Below are positions 36,786 through 51,790 of a stretch of DNA of 64,000 nucleotides, piece by piece. Location of the stretch: NCBI GenBank assembly GCA_001600875.1, contig BCLD01000004.1:1098577-1162576 (forward strand), in the 5' to 3' direction. Below the pieces are notes generated by a model. That model saw only the letters and a list, made by a program, of their open reading frames with translations, was not told the DNA's origin and made no database searches. The translations under genes were made by a program, and so were the position numbers. How positions within the stretch are numbered: position 1 is the stretch's first letter; the number at the start of each line of letters is the position of its first letter. Source of the DNA: Solicoccozyma terricola. Its lineage: Eukaryota; Basidiomycota; Tremellomycetes; Filobasidiales; Piskurozymaceae.

Positions 36786-36862
36786 TTCACAATTTCCCCG
36801 TATGGATGGATGGACAACTGACCTCCTCATCCTCCCTCCATCCCTCCATCCATCCCACAGCC

Positions 36863-38688
36863 ATGGCCACAGCACCACGCAGTCGCACAAGACATCCGGC
36901 TGTCACCCCATACACCTCCTTCTTCCATTCCCTCGATGTCCAGCGTACCACCGACCTCGCCCGTCATCTCCTCCCGAACGATTACACCTCGTCGACACCC
37001 GCAAGTGTAGACGGGTTCGGGTTAGGGTTCATCGAGGATGGGATGCAGCAGATTGAGAGTACGGGGTTGGACAGCAAGTTGAGAGGGAAAAAGAAGAGGA
37101 AAAGAATGGGTGGAGTCGATCCGGAGAATGAAGAGGTATTGGGTCGGGGTCTTCTAGGGCTTGCACAGACTTCTCCTTCTCAGCGTTCAGTTCATGGAGA
37201 TGCAACCACGCAGGAGTCACACAGTATGTTCCTGGTCACGCGAAACAGATATATTTATATCAAATCCCTTACATGACCCCCCTCTCCCCTCCCCCCCTCC
37301 CCCTCCCTCCTTAAAAGACCTTGACTCCGTGCGCAACTCTGCAAAGCGTTACCACCTCCAACTCTCCACTCTCTGGCCACTTCCACCATCCGATCTCCCA
37401 CCACTCCTCTCCACCTCAACACTATCATCAGAACTCCTCCCCATAGCCACATCTCTCATCCGGAAACGAGGACTTCACTTCCCACCACCTCGGAAACAAG
37501 GTATGAAACAAAAATATCCAAGAGTTCCAATCGATTTGGATAAGGTTAGGAGAGAGGGAATATGGGTTGTGGGAGAGGATCTTGGGAATGGGATGAAGAG
37601 ATGGAACAAGTATCCAAAGGCGGTTAGAGAGGCGTTGATGGTGCGAGAGCAAGCTTTGCATGCTCGTCAGATTGGAAATGGAGAAGAAGGGGTGGATGAG
37701 GATGGGAAACAAGATGACGATAACGATAACGACGACGACGACGATGACGACGACAACGACAACGATAACGACAAACAGGAAGATGAGGTCCTAATTGATC
37801 ATGGCACAGAGGACGATTCGTCAAATAATGATAATAATTCCGATGAGAACCAGGAACGGTTATACAAACGCCGTTCATCTCGCAATACAATCGATTCTCA
37901 AGCATCTTCAAATCAACAACGCAAAAAGAACCACAACCACAATCACAACCACAACCACAACCACAACCACGACGACGGAATAATCCTTCCTAGGAATCTG
38001 GCTCATGATCTCACGATATGGTTGAATAACATCCTCCTCGAATTGGCTTTAGCGATGCCTGAAGTCACTGGTAAAGAGTTTGTTGATTTACATGCGTTGG
38101 ATTGGAAGTCGATGGTCGATGTAGTAGCGATCAAGGATCAGCGGGATTTGAAGTGAGTCGTGTGCGCCGGTCCGTGTTTGACGGTTCAAGCCTGATTTCA
38201 AGGGAAATTAATCTGTTTTCAGAGTGGCTCTGGCAGCGGAAGAACGATTATCCAAGCTTTATGGATCGCGGCCGTACGCCGAAGGTAGATATATTATCCT
38301 CAAACGGTAGCACACCACCCAATGCCATGACGGTCGGTCTAACTGCATACCCTCCCACCACAGATCACAGAGAAGCCCTAATAGCCCGTCATAAATCCCT
38401 ACATACATCCCGATTGGCAACTCTCGCTATGGAAGCCGAGTTGTGCCCGGATTCCTCTTCTGGCTTCAGCCCTTTGGGACCACCTAAACCTGTCATCGTC
38501 AAAGAAAGGAAAAAATGGACTAGGAAAGTGACAGCGCCAGTCACTGAGAATGGCGCGAGTGAAGGTGAGAGTGTATCTGAGATTCGCCCACACACAGACT
38601 GCAACCCTGATATCTCTTACGACTGCTAGGAGCTCCTCCAATGAAGAGGAAACGAGGACGACCTCGAAAGAATCCACAGGTGGATTAA
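36863..38688 (+). CDS. Hypothetical protein with C-terminal AT-hook
   Basis: Not recognised with certainty. Exon 1 starts MATAPRSRTRHPAVTPYTSFF and joins at 37224/about 37317 to NLDSVRNSAKRYHLQLSTLWPLPPSDLPP. A conserved-looking block follows, KRGLHFPPPRKQGMKQKYPRV, IDLDKVRREGIWVVGEDLG. Next comes an acidic Asp/Asn run (37710-37780) and a His-Asn dipeptide run (37925-37970). A helical block LTIWLNNILLELALAMPEVTGKEFVDLHALDWKSMVD leads to EERLSKLYGSRPYAE. The end is MKRKRGRPRKNPQVD, a textbook AT-hook core (RGRP), stop at 38686. Probably a nuclear DNA-binding protein. The WPLPP-containing block weakly recalls Rrn9-type Pol I factors, but this is a guess. Divergent from PHS1, 176 bp apart. Confidence 0.65.
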
Positions 38689-38911
38689 TCTTGCGCGGGG
38701 GGGTTGGAGGCTCGTTAGTTGTAATTGTTCGCCCTCGATGGAACGGACAGCAAAATGACTATGACATGTCTACATCTTCTCTCTGATTTTTGATAATACC
38801 CTCATACCCATTCTATCCATCTATCCATCTATTCCTTGTCCGTTCCTCTGTGCGAATGTCGTCGCGTCAGCCCGACCAGCCGTCTCTTTGCGTCCGTATT
38901 CCATTCACTAC

Positions 38912-41107
<2,196 letters not shown>

Positions 41108-41976
41108 ATGTCCTCAGTCTTAGCTAGACACATATCAGCAGCAGCCAGCCGGCGACCCATGTCGTTCACTCCCCCATTCACCTACGTTTCTGCCGAGCAG
41201 GTAGCCAAGCTCGTCAGGGAGAGTAAGGCGGAGGATGTGCAGGTGGTGGATGTCAGGGACGATGATTTCAAGGGTGGGTAGTTGTAGGCGGTCTTATCCG
41301 CATGTTAGGTTTATTCATATCCACCTCTGCTACCCTTGGTGGCAGGCGGGAACATCAAGGGAGCTATCAACAGACCTAGTGGAGAGTTCAACGACAGTGT
41401 AGAGGGATTAGTCGAGCAGTATAAGAACGGTAAGCGGTCGTTCCAAGGAATACCTTCAGTTGCCCCTTCAATCGCTAACATGTGGAATCCAAATCGCAGT
41501 ACCCAAGATGGTTTTCCGTGAGTGTCATTACTTGTCTGGCGTTTGAAAACAATTCGTACCGTGGTCTCTTACCGGTGTCATCGATTCAAGACTGCGCATT
41601 GTCTCAAGTCCGGTAAGTTCGCACTTGTCTTTCAACCGCATTCAAGCTCATCTCATCGAACACCTTTTTCACAGAGGTCCCAAGGCGGCAAGAGTGTGTT
41701 TCGTCACCTCTAGCTTCTTATCAGATCCCCTCGACTAATGTTCGCTCACTCGCTCTTGGACAGATATACTCCGAGACGCAAAAGAAATTGCATCCTGATC
41801 TCAAGCAAGAAGTCTTGGTGTTACGCGATGGCTTTACAGGGTTCCAACAGCGATATCGGGTGAGGGTGTTTGGAGGGACGTAGGATAAATACCTGCATTG
41901 GACGCTGAATAAACAACCCCCCTGGTAGGACGATCCGAAACTTGTGGAAAAGTTTGAGTCGATGTATCATGATTAG
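41108..41976 (+). CDS. Rhodanese-fold Cdc25/Acr2-like phosphatase (arsenate reductase type)
   Basis: Small rhodanese-domain protein split into about seven exons. It starts MSSVLARHISAAASRRPMSF, then YVSAEQVAKLV, VQVVDVRDDDFKGG/NIKGAINRPSGEFND. The active-site loop is VPKMVFHC-ALSQVR-GPKAAR, a CX5R catalytic motif assembled across two introns, then IYSETQKKLHPDLKQEVLVLRDGFTGFQQRYR and DDPKLVEKFESMYHD. Family members include S. pombe Ibp1 and yeast Ych1/Acr2, acting as phosphatases or arsenate reductases. The sequence alone does not separate these. The N-terminal 17 residues are Arg/Ser/Ala-rich, and a second in-frame ATG (MSFTPPF, about 41158) begins the domain proper, so two isoforms are possible. 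The exon holding the CX5R loop is only 22 nt. Confidence 0.85.
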
Positions 41977-42017
41977 ATGGTGTAGATGTTATTTATCTCA
42001 TGTTTCGATGGAAGAAA

Positions 42018-43490
42018 TCACTCCATCTTCATGAACGACTTCCAGTTCCTTTCTAGGACATCTACTACGTCCACATTGGGATCTTCTTCGTCCTGTTTGT
42101 TCCCATGGGACGAGACGCCGGCCACATTCCATCCCCGACATCTCCCAATCCATACAGTCGCCGCCCAGACTCTCCGCATTGAATCCCCAATCAAATGAGT
42201 ATCGCTTTCCACCAATAGTCTGTCCGATCTGACTGCTCTGATCAGATCCGGCGTCACCGGCGATCGAGCGGAGATGGCAAGTGATGGGGACATGTAAAGG
42301 TTCGGATAGAGTTTCTGGGCGGATATGTAGGATGTTACGGAGAAACCTCCACATGAGTGGATGTCAAAATTGATAGAGTAGAAGGAGGGGTGCCGGTGAC
42401 TGAAATCACGGAGGAAATCGAGGGTCGGTCCTATCGAGATGGTCTGATGAGTTTGGGAGGAGGAAGGGGAGGAGAGAAACCAACCGACCTACCTTGACAC
42501 TGGACAGAATGAACACTGACATTGACTCCAAGCTCTATTGCAACTTCCATTTGCATCTCCAAAAGCTTCGTCTGATGTTCCATACTTGGCCTGAATGGAG
42601 TCAAGACTTTCTTTTGGAGTTGCTGTTGTGTGCGAGACGCCGCTAGTTCCTCTATGCCAGAAAGTGCAATAGCTCCCTCTGCCTGCTGTATCCTGTCAAT
42701 GTCTGTACTCCCCCCACCTTGCAAGGAGACGGGGTAGGGTACGCGAAATGATTTATCCAACCCAACCTCTCCTAACATTACGAGACGTCCTTCTGCCTGT
42801 GCCGCTAGGATATTTCGTCGCAGTTCCCGTAAGAGAGGTGGGAACGGTATGGGTGTCGGCAGGTCTGAGAGAATAGAGTCCAATTCCCGTTCTTGCTCTT
42901 GGAAATGCTTGGATGTCGCGGCAGGCAGGAAGAGTTGGCGATAGTGCTCCCGTTTGGAAGGTGGTATTTGGGAGGGTTCTGCGAAAGAGAGGAGGTGACT
43001 GAACCATGGATGATATCCTGCACCAACAACAGGCGGCGTCAACAAGGAGCACGGGCTGCACGACAGCGAATTACTCACCGAAGCATGCGATGACCTCCGT
43101 TCCGTCTTGACCCTCTCTCGCCTCGCACCGCCTCTTTCGGGATACTCCTCCAGGTGCGATTTCATACTCGACACCATGCCTCCTACTCAGCTCAGCGACG
43201 AGAGACTGATCGCTGGTTCTAGTAGCCATGGCACATATCCCACCAAGTCCTACATTGGCAACATCTTCATCTCCGAATGGGTTGTCGGTGGGATGACAGT
43301 GGGCGTCTGTCACTGGGATTGCAGAGTTGTCAGGTGCGAAAGGCCTTTGCAAGGAAGGTGAATGACTTACGTCGTTGGAGAATGGCTGGATCTGGCAGGT
43401 GGATGGTTTGCCAGTCTGGCGGTCTGTCATGCTCGGTGAGACGGTCCAGTCCTCTCGCAATTGGCTGCCGCTCCCCATGTTCTGAGACAC
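42018..43490 (-). CDS. TatD-related metal-dependent hydrolase, Scn1-like
   Basis: The minus-strand frame reads VTDAHCHPTDNPFGDE, with the HxH metal-binding motif of TatD hydrolases. It continues GLGGICAMATRTSDQSLVAEL, VIACFG/YHPWFSHLLSF, GRLVMLGEVGLDKSFRVPYP (the Glu ligand in GEVGLD), HQTKLLEMQMEVAIELGVNVSVHSVQC and LYMSPSLAISAR. It ends LRAVRSDRLLVESD-type HLIGD and SFMKME with the stop at 42018. The second His and final Asp ligands correspond to VSVHS and ESDTH. Related to S. pombe Scn1 (Cut9-interacting). The start is uncertain between 43490 and the internal Met at about 43430. A possible intron just before VTDAH would not keep the frame, so continuous reading is preferred. Confidence 0.8.
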
Positions 43491-43574
43491 ACATGCTGTC
43501 TATGCCATGTATGTATATTCATAGCGAGGGATTTGTCCATCTACTAGAGATACTCAAACGATCGACGGACACGA

Positions 43575-43582
43575 TGACGTCA
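43575..43582. promoter_or_regulatory. Full CRE TGACGTCA upstream of TatD-like gene
   Basis: Consensus ATF/CREB octamer about 85 bp upstream of the probable start (43490) of the TatD-like gene and just 3' of SFA1. Confidence 0.45.
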
Positions 43583-43614
43583 TTATTGCTCATATGATAT
43601 TTCACCACTCTCCT

Positions 43615-45710
<2,096 letters not shown>

Positions 45711-45987
45711 GGTGGTGATGGTGTGCGTGTGTGTGTGTGGTATTACGAGATGTAATGGGCGATGTCGATGTATACACCCGATTGCCAGCAAACGTATCCA
45801 AGTTTCGTCGGAAATCGCGGACACGAAGTGGAGGTCGGTGACTGCCGCGGACATTACCGACCTGAACATGTCCGCGTCACGTGGCCCAGTCCGAGCGCAC
45901 CGCCCAAATATAGATAGTAGATGGCCGATCACCCCGATCACCCCTCCCTGTCGTATGCCAGCATCCCATTTCGAACTCATCTCGACC

Positions 45988-47467
45988 ATGCCTTCCTCAG
46001 TCCGTGTAGCTCTCGCGCAGACTTCTCCAGTCAATGCTCCGGCCACAGTCCCGCTGCCCAAACCCGGATCGCCATCCATCCTCGCCCCGTTTCAAAAAAA
46101 TCTCACCCAGGCGGCAGAGTGGGTCGTGAAGGCGGCCAAGGATGGCGCGGAGGTCGTCGTGTTCCCAGAGTATTTCCTGCAGGGTATAGTCGATGGCAGG
46201 GAGGTGAGGCTTGGCGTTATCTGGTGGTGGCCGCCGTTCGCTGGTACTGACTACTGCGAGGTACATTCGAATAGTACATGGTCCACCCAGCCCGACATGC
46301 CATGGACGTTTTGTCATCGCTCGCTAAACAGCACGACATATCCATCGTTGGAACCATCGTACAGCCTCGATCATACTCTTCAAAGGCGCCGTCTGTGTCC
46401 TTCACCGAACCTACCACCTCGCCCTTCTTGCAAACATCTGCATCCTCGGCCGAGCAGGCCATCGTCGACGAGTGGAACACCTACTTGACCTCCATCTACC
46501 CCCACTGTGTCGAGTCCCATCAGCTGGAAGATCGTACAGCTCACCGTCATGGCGACGACAAAGACCGTCCGACGGCTGATGAAGCAGACTTCAAGAATCC
46601 GATCAGCCAAAGGCCGATCAACATGGCCAATACCGCGTTCTTTATTGAAGGCGGGAGCGGGAAAGTTGTCGGGAAATACGAGAAGAAGAATTTATGGATC
46701 CCGGAGAGGTGGGTGCGCAATGAGGGGACTGAGAAGACCGGTTACTGACGTGCTCCACGGCGAATCAGGGATTATCTGGTCGCTGGTGACAACGCTCACG
46801 AGGTGTTTGATACCAAATGGGGCAAAGCAGGCCTCTTGATCTGTATGTCAACAGGGATCGTTGTGTTGTAGTTTGGGAACTGACACGACGACTGCGACAG
46901 GCTGGGATCTTTCCAGGGCGGTAGCTGCAGCCGACTTGGCGAGCCAAGGAGTCGATATTATATTCGCTCCAACTTACTGGATGGCGTTCGATAGTGAACC
47001 GTAGGTTTGGCTCTGTCTGTCCTCCGGAAATGTTCAATCTCTTACCCCGCGTATTCCCCCCCCCCCCCCCCAGTGGAATCATACCACACTCTGCACCTCC
47101 TGGCTACGAACGCACTATTCTCCGTTCCTTGGCGTACACCAGAGCATTCGAGACCGAGACGGCGTTGATCATGCTGAACGCTGGCGGTAAAGAAGAAGAG
47201 GGTTTCATCGGGGGAAGTGGCGTATGGATGCCGTTTAAAGGGTTGCTCAATGGAAAAACAGTGTTTGGCGGGGATGTCACTGGGGACCGCACAGACGAGG
47301 GCTTGGAGATTGTGGACATTGATCTGACTGTGTTGAGGGTGAGTTTTGTAGATCAGGAAAAGGATTCATCAGAGGAGCTGAATCTGGCTTTTCCTCATCA
47401 GGACTCTAGAAATACGTATCAGATCCGTGCCGATCACAAAAAGCGGATTGGATCGTTGAGGACGTGA
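45988..47467 (+). CDS. Nitrilase-superfamily carbon-nitrogen hydrolase
   Basis: The start MPSSVRVALAQTSPVNAP is followed by NLTQAAEWVVKAAKDGAEVVVFPEYF (catalytic Glu), AKQHDISIVGTIVQP, NMANTAFFIEGGSGKVVGKYEKKNLWIPER (catalytic Lys), and WGKAGLLICWDLSRAVAAADL (catalytic Cys). YWMAFDSEP, ERTILRSLAYTRAFET and FIGGSGVWMPF then complete the fold. All three catalytic residues are intact. A ~60-residue His/Asp-rich insertion (46490-46600) lies between the first two catalytic segments. The last intron can be spliced at two acceptors 8 nt apart, giving a stop at 47465 or at about 47577 (see findings). An intron holds a 16-nt C tract (47056-47071). Substrate cannot be told. Confidence 0.85.
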
Positions 47468-47578
47468 GGGATGACCCTTGGAATAAGATCAAGTACCGTA
47501 CAACGGATGCATGTATCTATGTGAATATCGAAGTTGAAGGGTTGACAGAAGACTTGAGGGATCGCCTCCATGATTGAG

Positions 47579-47975
47579 AGTACAAAGACGTAGGACCAAG
47601 TGCCGTCACCAGATGATCCAAGGAAGGAAGCTTGGAAGCCGATTGCTTGCAGAGTAGTGGATTGGCGTCACAGCGAACATGGGCACCACCTCCCTCCGGC
47701 CACAAAAAGTTGTATGGTATGCCTGCCCGATACGTGACGTGGGTGATGGATTCTCCGAGGGGAACTGTGCTAGACTGCTAAAGGAAGCTGCCACGATGAT
47801 GTGGAAGAGCATAGATCCAACATATCTCTGGACAACATCTAGATATAATATTATCGACCATCACCTAAGTAATTATTATTATGACGTCACCGTGCCGTTT
47901 ATGGTGGCAATACCCGCACACGGGTATTGCATCTCTTACTTTCTTCGCATAGTTGACCATCATCACCGGACCATT
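47579..47975. promoter_or_regulatory. Intergenic with CRE TGACGTCA (47882-47889)
   Basis: No convincing gene; an open frame across 47679-47975 has no family features and only joins the next gene because no stop happens to intervene. A consensus CRE octamer lies about 90 bp upstream of the DUF962-like start. The AT-rich stretch around 47840-47885 could be core promoter. Confidence 0.45.
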
Positions 47976-48645
47976 ATGGCAAAAGTCGTAGCGAACCCGA
48001 CATACGCCCCGTTGGCATATTCCCCGACTGGCTACAAGTCATTCCGGTGAGTTTTTCCTCCCTGCTTGTTCGGGCACCACTGCAGGTGAATTGACCTGAC
48101 CATCTCTCCGGTTACATCAAACACAGCGACTTTTACCCATAGTAAGGCTACTGTCTCTCATTTCCACGCCCGCGGCTGATGGGAAAATATCTTGCTTTAT
48201 GCACAGCTACCTAGGCGAACACAATCACCCCATCAATAGAACGCTCCACTTAACCGGCACTATCGTCTCAGCCTCGCTTCAGACGCGTGCATTGCTTGGC
48301 CTCGTTCCACTTCTAATCCGGTACCTCAACCAGCACACCGGATTCCTGGCAGGAAAGGGGAGTGCGCAAAGCTTGGAGCGCACCCTTAGCCTCAGTGCGG
48401 GAGACGCGGGAAGGTTGTTGGGCGCGAGTACGTTGGTTGGATATGCATTCGCATGGATTGGGCACTTTTTCTTTGAGAAGAATAGGCCAGCGACGTTCAA
48501 GGTGAGTGGTTCTCATCGAGCTTGGTATCTCCAACTCGGACGATAACTGACCGTGAATTGGTTTCAGCACCCTTTCTACTCACTCATGGGAGATTACACA
48601 CTCCTCTTCCAGGTCCTTACGGGTCAGCGGAAGATGTATCCATGA
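47976..48645 (+). CDS. DUF962 / Mpo1-like small membrane protein
   Basis: Exons 47976-48046, 48127-48141 (15 nt), 48207-48501 and 48568-48645 give 152 residues. The protein reads MAKVVANPTYAPLAYSPTGYKSF, R-DFYPY-YLGEHNHPINRTLHLTGT, then two hydrophobic helices around IVSASLQTRALLGLVPLLIRYL and DAGRLLGASTLVGYAFAWIGHFFFEKNRPATFK. It ends HPFYSLMGDYTLLFQVLTGQRKMYP. The FYPYYLGEH-NPINRxLH...AWIGHFFFEKNxPATF pattern is the DUF962 signature. The related yeast Mpo1 is a 2-hydroxy-fatty-acid dioxygenase at the ER, but this short form is a separate branch and its activity is not assured. Four His residues in conserved positions could bind metal. Confidence 0.87.
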
Positions 48646-48850
48646 GCGTCGGTCGTAGTACCCATAATGATGACTGTAAAACGAGAACCAATGTTGTAAA
48701 TGTCCTCTGATTTGACTGACGCTAGCAAGATGTTCGCAACTCGGGCTCGACGGAGGCCGGGTTACGTGTGACTGCTTGCTTGTTTGGCTCGTATACTGAC
48801 TGGCAGTACCCAGCGGCCTTTTGCTTTTTGCTCTGATATCGGCAGCACTT

Positions 48851-50900
48851 TTACTGTACATCAAGCGGTCCCCTTACACATTTCGCAATATTTATGGCCT
48901 TTTGAGCACCTGAACTAGGCCCGTTAAGCTGTTCCTGTCCCTCTCGAGCCTGCTGCTTCTCCTTGCCGTCATACAGGTTATCCCCACGACCGCCAGCACC
49001 CTGAGCGTAGGTCTGCCCCTCTCGCCACCCCGATGCCCCCTTGTTTCTCTGCGTCGGAGTCTCTTCGTCGCTCAAATGCAGCTGTGGATCGAGTTTCACA
49101 TAGTTCAATACTTGGTTGCCGTGGTCATTCTTCAAATCTTCCGTGCTTGGTGGTGACTTAGTAAAGGCAGTGACGACGTTGGCAATCGGGGAGACGCTTT
49201 CAACCTCCTAATCATCCTTGCGCTTGGCAATAGCCTTACCGCTTGTAGAGCAAAAGAGGCTATGATGGGCACCGCCATCACAGCGTATAGGCAGAAGAAT
49301 GTTGTCCAGCTGCACTCTTTGGCGAGTAGTCGCCATGTATGGACTGGCTTAGAGTAGTGGCCCCGATGACTGCAACTCGACGTAGCTCACATCCCAGAGT
49401 AAAGAAGACGACGTACTATCGGAAGCACAGTCAAGCTTCATGTCAGTGACTTGACGCAATAAGTCTCCGCAAAGGAATAACGTTTAGGGGGCACATACAT
49501 ACCCAGAAGTAAACGGAGATGCCGTACGACCAACCCTCCGTCACCATGAATACCACCGCCCCAACCAACCAGAACGTCGTGAATGCTAACATGCTAAATC
49601 CCAGATCAAAGAGTTGAGAAAGTCTCTTCTCCTTTTTCTGCAGGTTGTTCAGGAATTCGACTTCATTCTCCAACATCTCGGGGCGTGACCCTTCCTCCCC
49701 TAACTTGTGTTCTGCTCGCTTGCGAAAGTCAGACCTCCTTTTCTGACGCCGGACGTCAATGAGGGCGGACATAAATGACACCAACATCGAGATAATGTTC
49801 GCCAGCAAGGCGATGGTGGCGAGGGCGACGAAGAAGAAGAGGAGGACCCTGGTGGAAGTATACGAATGGGTAATAGTCACCGAATCCAATGGTTAGCCTG
49901 CGATGGTGAACACGAACACCGCGAATGGAGGTAGGTCAGGTTGGGGGTAAAGCAGTCCATGACGTAGGCACCAACATGGTGACAACAGCAAAGTAAATGG
50001 CATCGAAGTATGCCCATCCTTCGATTAGTGAGAAGATCAATGCTTGCACCGCCACGACTGCGATCAGCGCGGAAATGTTTCGCAAAAGTTGGCACCTGTC
50101 ATTCGGACCTGCAGGTCATCTGGAGGCCTGTGCATTTCCATTAAGAGATGAAAGAGTAGGAACAGGGCTCCGTGCCGGATAGAACTGCCGCCCATAGAGC
50201 ACACCGAAAGCCTTCCAGGTAACCGTATCCTGTGTGCGTGGCGCTGGTGGTTGCCGAAAAGACGGCCAGGTTGACGATTTGAATAATAGTGGTGATTATC
50301 CAAACCAATGTGCTGATCATAGTCACAAGCCTCCATCGGGCTTGTGCTTTAGAGAACCTCATGAATAGAGTGTTGTTCCAAGGACGGTTAAAGCGAGAGA
50401 GACCGCTGACAGGGACGTCCCTTCATAGCCGTACCATCGTTGACTGCAATGCTCGGGAGAGCACAACGCATACTTTGTCAGCGCCGAAAAAAATCGCCCC
50501 CGAGCTGCCGATCAGTGGCGGATATCGGTGGCGAAGACCTTCTCTCAAGGAATACCAGTCACATCTCGACATGTGGTCCAATGTTTTCACTCTCACCACC
50601 CAGCGGTAATGACAACTAGCAAAGCAAACGCGCGTACCAGATCCTGCGTTGAATGGAAAATTCGAGTACGACAGCTATACCGCGGTACGAGTCCTTGTTG
50701 AATCACGCAAATGGCATACCCGGCTGTCGCGATCTTCCTCGTCTAAGACCTTACGAATACAACACGGTTGCTGCTGTGATCGCAGCCAAGTTTGCTGATT
50801 TCGGGTGAAACCATGATGTGCTGAGAGCGAAACTCCATCCCGTTGTTCATCATGTCGACTTCCTCCGTGGAGGAATATACTACGCTCTAGAAGAGGGCGC
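48851..50900 (-). pseudogene. Decayed TOK1-type two-pore potassium channel
   Basis: Recognisable channel pieces appear in the right order on the minus strand but in different frames. N-terminal membrane helices lie near 50280-50460 (SAVSLALTVLGTT, then RWRLVTMISTLVWIITTIIQ and YLEGF), then LFLLFHLLME (about 50180) and LIFSLIEGWAYFDAIYFAVVTM. After an intron with a GTTGGT donor comes the first selectivity filter LTIGFGDYYP (about 49875-49905), then TRVLLFFFVALATIALLANIISMLV and FLNNLQKKEKRLSQLFDLGF. A degenerate second pore (HGDYSPKSAAG where TxGYGDYxP is expected, about 49320) precedes FFCLYAVMAVPIIASF and a C-terminal tail (NDHGNQVLNYVKLD). At least four frame breaks fall inside coding blocks with no room for an intron. 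Boundaries are approximate. Confidence 0.7.
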
Positions 50901-51320
50901 ACAAGTGGGATTTTCCACGCGATATGAGAGAAGTGGATGTCCTTGGGGGTCAGGAAAGCTACCTCGGGTATTCCATCACGGGTGAAACTGAAGCATCAAT
51001 AGCCACGGCAAGACCAGCTACTTTAACAACTTCAAGAATGGAGGTTCGATATACTGGACCGCCGAGGAGAGCGCTCATGCAATAAAAGGTGGAATATGGC
51101 AAACATGGATAAAAGCTGGCGGTGTTCAGATCAATCTTGGGTATCCTATCGCGGGCGAAGCATAACGATGGAAAGGTCTGTCGCTTAAGAGACTCCAAGT
51201 ATGGCTCTGTCTACTGGACTGCGGAGAATGGCGCCCATACAATCTCCGGAACATCATGGGGAGATGACTTGATACTGGGGGCGCCTCCAGTTACCTAGGT
51301 CACCCTATCACCGACGATGA
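50860..51320 (+). pseudogene. Frame-broken LGFP-repeat protein remnant
   Basis: Three to four LGFP repeat units are visible across shifting frames on the + strand: RGGIYYALEEGAQV (about 50875), then SYLGYSITGETE, FNNFKNGGSIYWTAEESAHAI with KGGIWQTWIKAGG and LGYPIAGEA (about 51025-51163), then RDSKYGSVYWTAENGAHTI (about 51190-51247), and LGHPITDD (about 51296). Each fits the family pattern F-GGSIYW-GAH-I-G-IW-W-LGYP. Frames change at about 50985-51000, 51163 and 51270, with in-frame stops between. LGFP repeats occur in secreted, cell-wall-associated proteins. Sequence up to about 51790 may be the rest of the same dead gene (a stretch IFAGGHRGSYMDFSGYITRS is readable) but is not recognised. Confidence 0.62.
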
Positions 51321-51790
51321 TTGCACATCGGACGTCCTCGCACGGTTCGTGGTGTTCCAGGATGGGCGACCTACTTGACTTGCCAAGGGCTTCCATCATT
51401 CAAGACGAGTTTTACGAAAGAGTATGTTGGCCTCGAAGGCGAGAGATCCCGGCTGTGACCCCTAATCACCGATGTGATCTTTGCGGGTGGCCATCGTGGC
51501 AGTTACATGGACTTCAGTGGCTACATTACACGCAGTTCGGGAAACTACCTGATAATCTCGATCTCCATGTGGATCACGTCGTCAGCGAAGGCATCGGCGC
51601 AAGTCCGTGGAGCAAGCTCTTGTCGTTCAGAGATGGCCCACGCTAGATACCAAAGCGATATACACGATAAGGGTACTCTCGCCTTTGATTCCGATGTCGC
51701 AAATGGTTAATCGAGGACGCGGGGCGACAGGTGTAGCTGCGGGGTACGTAGGACAAAACTGGACCCCCAACTGCAAGGGCGAGGCCTGTT

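Noticed and set aside
43277..43597. Plus-strand frames over the TatD-like gene start
   Set aside because: Antisense shadows; the minus strand carries the conserved DAHCHPTD motif.
47679..48050. Frame continuing upstream of the DUF962-like protein to a Met near 47679
   Set aside because: The family's N-terminus begins around MAKVVANPTYAPLAYSP; the upstream part has no family similarity and contains the CRE and AT-rich promoter-like DNA.
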